DNA from: Thalassotalea euphylliae
Lineage (GTDB): Bacteria; Pseudomonadota; Gammaproteobacteria; Enterobacterales; Alteromonadaceae
NCBI RefSeq assembly: GCF_003390335.1
Contig: NZ_QUOU01000001.1
Location: forward strand, 2,914,001 to 2,978,000
Length of the DNA stretch: 64,000 bases
Direction of reading: 5' to 3'
Shown one piece after another: positions 52,601-58,600 of the stretch. How positions within the stretch are numbered: position 1 is the first letter of the stretch; the number at the start of each line of letters is the position of its first letter. Below the pieces are notes generated by a model. The model saw only the letters and a list, made by a program, of their open reading frames with translations, had not been told where the DNA came from and did not search any database. A program made the translations under genes and the position numbers.

Positions 52601-55600
52601 GCGAGCCATCACTGCTGGTAAATGAAACGACAAAACCGCCACTGGGAATGGCAGTAACAAAGGGATCATTTTGGGTATTGGCCGCTAAGGTATTCACTTG
52701 AATTTCACTGCCTAGCAAACTACCGTCAGCAGCGACACGCTGAGCAAAAACATTAGTATTGCTGCTTTCGTCGCTCAATGGTCCTGACCAGACGACGACA
52801 AAACTGCCGTCGCTTAAACCTGCGACTCGTGGCTGCTGCTGATCGCCAAAGGTGCGCTCATTGATTTGAATTTCATTGCCTAAGGCCTCACCAACATCAT
52901 TAAAACGTTGCGCGAAAATGCCACCGCTATTGCCATCTTGTGCGTCTTGCGACTCCCAAACCACCACATAGCCACCGCCGACCAAAATCGCCGCTGCAGG
53001 TGTGACTTGATTGCCGGTTTGGAATTGATTGATGATGTCGCGATCAAACAGCAGCTCGCTACCGGTATCGTCTTGATTAAAGGCAAGTGCAATGCTGGAT
53101 AAATTAGAGATTTGATTGCCACTGTCGGCGACAAATACACTCAAAGTGCGGCTTGGCGGTGCGTCACTGGTGGTGCCATACCCTAACGCTTCCAGTAAGG
53201 CTTCAACTGATTGCTCTGTGGTGTTAGCGCCAAGGTTAATGGTTAAGTCTTGGCCATTTTGACCATTTAGCACACCGTCAATCGTGGCAAAATTAGTACC
53301 TTCAAAAGTGATATCTGTGCCAGATACGCCAATTTGCCCAGTCCCTGTGCCTTGATTAACCACGCCTAAGGTATCTTCAAAGCTAGATACAGAAGTAAAT
53401 GACAGCTCTACCCGGCCATTCACTAAGCTATTACTGCCGTTATATTCGAAGTTAATCGCTGGGTCGATAGTCGCTAATTGGTTTTGCACATCAGCTTCAT
53501 CAAAGGTCGCGCTCGGTTCAACATCTTCAACCAGTAAGTTTGGCGGGTTAATGGCGGTGGTATGGTCAATAAAGATCTGCATCGGTCCATTAACACCGCC
53601 GTCACCGTCACTAATACGCAGGCCAAGGTATTGATCGCCAACCACATTATTTTGTGAGGCATAAGTCAGGCTCTCAACTAACGTTTGCACCGCCATCGCC
53701 GTTGCGTTGCTATTAAAGTCAACCCGTAAACCAGCCCCGCCGGAGCCATTTTCGGTGCTATCTAAGGTACCTATGCTAGTACCTTGATATTGCACATCGT
53801 TGCCAGTCAGTTGAATTTGGCCAGTGCCTGTACCTGTTGAGGCAATTGCCAGTAAATCGTCGGCATCACTTGCAGTTAAATGGAATAAATCTAAATAACC
53901 GCCATCAAAATTGGCCGAGTCGCTATCGGTCAGTAACACATCCGCGTCAATATGCACAGGCACGGCAGAGTTGGACTGCACAATTTGGCGAACGCCAGTT
54001 AAATCATCCAGTACTGGATTTGCTTGGCGGTTAAAGTCAGCGGAATTACCAAAGATATTTTGGTAAATATCCCAACTGCTGCCACCTGCACTGGTAATAT
54101 TAAAATCCGCCCAAACCCCCAGATAATTACTGGTATTGCCAAGCGCTACCAGATTTAGTGTGTCGGCTGAGGATACCGAGGTACTGCTGACTAATACTTC
54201 GCCATTGATGGGATTGCCATTAGTGTCAAATTCTCTGACAAAGGCACCATCACTATCACCAGCACCATTACCGTCCCAGCCAACCACAAAGTTACCATTA
54301 GCCAGTGCAATCACACTTGGATTAGCTTGCGAATTAACTGTTGTTTGATTCGCCTGGATAGCACTGCCATTGGTGGTGCCGTCCGAGTTAAAGCGCTGAA
54401 CAAAGACGCCATTACTGCTGCCATCACTATCCGATTGAAAGGCAACGACAAAGCTGCCGTCAGTAAATGCTGCTACTTGCGCAACCGATTGATTACCACT
54501 GCCTAAGAAAACGTCAATTTCAGCGCCAACAGGATTACCATTGTTATCAAAGCGCTGCGCGACAACGTCATTGCTACTGCCACCGGTTTGGCCGTTAGAA
54601 ATCCAAGTAGCAATAAAACCGCCATTAAAGCTGGCAATGTGTGAAGAAAATTGGCTGCTAGTGGTGGTCGTATTGGCAATAAATTCATCCGCCACTGGAC
54701 TGCCATCTGCATTAAATAAACGAATGGCAATATCACTGCTGTCTGTCCATGAGGCAGCAAATTTACCGTCACTTAATGCAGTTAAGGCAACACTGAACTC
54801 AGAGGTATCGGTTAATGCGCGCAGGTTAAATTCAGCCCCTAACGGCGTACCATCGGCGGCAAAACGCTGAGCATGAACCCCTTGGCCCGGATCGTTAATG
54901 CCCGCACCATCCCAAGCAATCACAAAAGTGCCATCAGTGAGCACGGCAACGTCTGGATTGGTTTGGTTGCCTGTGGTACTGGTATTGACCTGAAATTCAC
55001 GACCTAGCGCAATACCATTAGCATCAAAACGCTGGGCATAAATTCCCTGCCCATTGCCATCTTGGTTTTGTGAATACCAAGTGACGACATAGCTGCCATC
55101 GGCACCACTGTCGGCACGCGGATCGTATTGAGTACCGCTGATATAACTATTGATGCGCTCTACCCCAAACACAGACTCACTGCTTTCTGATGACGGTGTA
55201 ATAGCTATGGTAAAGGGAACATGCCCTGTGCTACCGCCATCGCCGTCTTCGAGATTCAACGAAAGGCTGCGACTGGTCAGCGGGGATTGCGAGGTATTGG
55301 CATAAGTGAGGTTCTCTAACAGTGCTTCCACTGCAGCAAGGCTCGCATTGGCCGTTAAATCAATCACTAACCGGCCACCATTACTACCGTCATTACTGGC
55401 TTGAATAGTGCCGATTTGTGTTCCTGAATATGAAATGTTATTGCCGGACACACCAATTTGACCTAGGCCATTACCTTCATTGAAAACGCCAAGTTGATCA
55501 TCGGTTCGAGCATTTTGCAAATAGCCTAGGGTTAGCTGGCCACCGTCAAAGTTGGCCGAGTCAATATCAACAAGCGAAACACCGGGGTCGATAATTTGCG

Positions 55601-58600
55601 GTGCGGTGTTGACATCATTTTCGGCAAACGTTGTTCCAGAAAAGCCGGAGATTTCAGGGTTAGATTGCAAGCCACTCGGGCCAAATAAATTTTGAAATAC
55701 ACCTGTGCCATTGCCATCTTCGCCGCCATTGGAATCAAACGCGATAACATAGTTACTATTGCCTAAATGGCTGATCGCCGGATTGTTTTGCGTTGATGAA
55801 AAGCCCGGTATATTGACGGTCTGCTGGCCGTCAATAGCATTGCCATTGCTATCGAATTCACGGCGTTGGACATCTGAGCTCGCCGGGTCATACCAAGTGA
55901 CGACAAAGTTACCGTTGGCAAGATAGCTCACCTCTGGCACCTGTTGATTGCCAGAGAAGGTTTGATTAACTAAAAACTGACTGCCGACTGGGCTACCGGC
56001 ACTGTCAAAGCGTTGCCCGACTATCGCATAGCCATTACCATCAGAAGCCCCTGATCTATCTTCCCACACCATGACAAAGCTGCCATCACTTTGGGCGCTG
56101 ACATGAGCATTGCGCTGATCGCCTGACTGCCCGAGCGAGACATCAATATCACCGCTGGCAAAACTGCCGTCGTTATTGATTTGGCGCGCAATAATGTCGT
56201 AATCACTGCCGCCCGTTTGACCGAACGACTCCCAACCGACGACAAAACCGCCATTATAAGCACTCACAGTGGGGAAGAATTGACTAGAAGCCGTGAAATT
56301 ATTAACCACAAACTCATTGGTGACTGGCGTACCATCTGGCTGATAAATGCGAGCACTTATGCCCCAACTGCTGCCATCACCACCATTTGAGTGCCATACG
56401 GCGGCAAAGTTGCCATCACTCAAGCGCGTTAGTTGGATCGCTTCTTGCGTACTACTGGTAAATTGGTTGATTAAGAAGGTATCACCAACGGGCACACTAT
56501 TGGCATCAAAGCGTTGTGCAAAAATACCAACACTATCGCCATTGCCAGCACCACGCCAAGCGACGACAAAACTGCCATCAGCAAAGGTCACCACATCTGG
56601 AGTGATCTCCGAAGTGTTAATAAAAGGAATTTCATTTTGATTAATCAGTAGCTCGACGCCAATTGGGTTACCTTCGGCGTTATAGCGCTGACCGTGAATG
56701 CTAGCAAAGCCAGTGCTGACATCAGCTTGACCATAGCTTTCCCAAACAATGATATAACTGCCGTCGTCAAAACCATCAACACCGGGGCGCTGCTGGGTGC
56801 TGTTAAAGTAACTATTAACCACCGATGGCCCACTGGTACTTGGCGTTGAGTCAGGGTCGGCATTAACATTAATGATGGAAAATTGATTTGCTGATGCACC
56901 GCCGTCACCGTCGGTTAAACGCACCGACACACCACGGCTTTCTGTTGGGCTTTGTGAGGTGTTTTGATAAGTGAGGTTTTCCAGTAGCGCCTCAACCGCT
57001 GCCGGCGTTGCATTAGCATTAAGGTTGATACTGAGCGGCGTACCATTACTGCCATCAAGCACTATAGTACCAATTGCTGTGCCGCCAAAGCTGACAGTGG
57101 TACCGCTCACTCCAATTTGCGCGGGGTTATTACCTTCGTTGCGAACACCTAACTGATCCTCGCTGCCGCCACCTATGTTATAGCCAGCGGTAAGGTTACC
57201 GCCATCAAAATTGGCGGAATCAATATCGGTCACTGAAATGCCAGTTTCGAGAATAACAGGCGCCGCATTGACGCCACTTTCAGAAAAGGTGTACTCCGTC
57301 TCAAAGCCAACCACTAAAGGGTTGCTTTGCTGATTAAAGCTGCCAAATAGGTCGAGTAAAATGGTAGAGCTGTTGCCGTCTTCACCGCCATTAGATTGAT
57401 AGGCGATGGCATAATTATTACCTCCGGTATGAGCTATGACTGGCAATTGCTGGGTATTACTAGTAAAGGTATTGTTGACTCGGACTTCACTATCTATCGG
57501 CGTACCATCTGCGGCAAATTCGCGGCGAAAGACATCACCGGTATTTGAGCTATACCAAGTCACGACAAAATTACCATTGTCTAGAATAGCAATCTCCGGC
57601 CGGTTCTGTGTATTGGCCGTAGTTTCGTTGACCCTAAAGATACTGCCCAACGGGTTGTTACTGGCATCAAAACGTTGACCAAAAACGCCATTGCTGTCGT
57701 CGGTGCCAACACCACTCCAGACCACAATAAAGCTACCATCCGAATAGGCCGCCACGGTGGCTTGTATTTGAGCGCCTGCCTCTCCTAAATTAGCAACAAT
57801 TTCAGTGCCATCTAAGGTACCGTCGTTATTGATGCGCTGACTAACAATATCATTGCTATTACCTCCCGTTAAGCCTTCTGCATGCCAGCTGACCAAATAA
57901 CCACCATTGTACGCATCAATAGATGGGTCTCGCTGATTACTAGTCGTAGTGGTATTGATCACAAACTCACTGGTGACTGGTGTACCTGCTGGCGTATATA
58001 TGCGCCCGACAATCGCGTAACTGCTCCCATCTGCGCCGAAAGACTCCCATACCGCAGCGACATTGCCATCTGATAAACGTTGCAACTCGACAAACTGCTG
58101 GGTGCTGGAGGTAAATTCATTTAACTGAAAATCATCTGTCGCGGGGGTGCCGTCGGCATTAAAAATTCGCCCATATGCCCCTTGGCTATCTTCACCAGAG
58201 CCGCCAGCACCAGTCCAAGCTAGCATAAAACTGCCGTCAGCAAAGGTTGCTACCGCCGGATAGCGCTGTGAAGTATCGGTAAAGCCATGGTCGCTTTGGT
58301 TAATTTGCAGCTCAATACCTATCGGCGTGCCATCAGCGCTATAACGCTGCGCATGAATACCATAATTGCTGGCATCGTTTTGTGAAAAACTATCCCAAGT
58401 AATGATAAAGCTACCATCATCAAAAGCGGCAATATCGGCATTTTCTTGTGTCGAATTAAAGTAGGTATTGACGATACTGGTTGGCCCCGCAGATACCGTG
58501 GAATCATTTACTTGGGTGACATTGATCACCGTACTTACATTTTCACTACCACCGCCGTCACCATCCGTTAAACGTAAAGATAAGGTCCGTTGTGACTGTG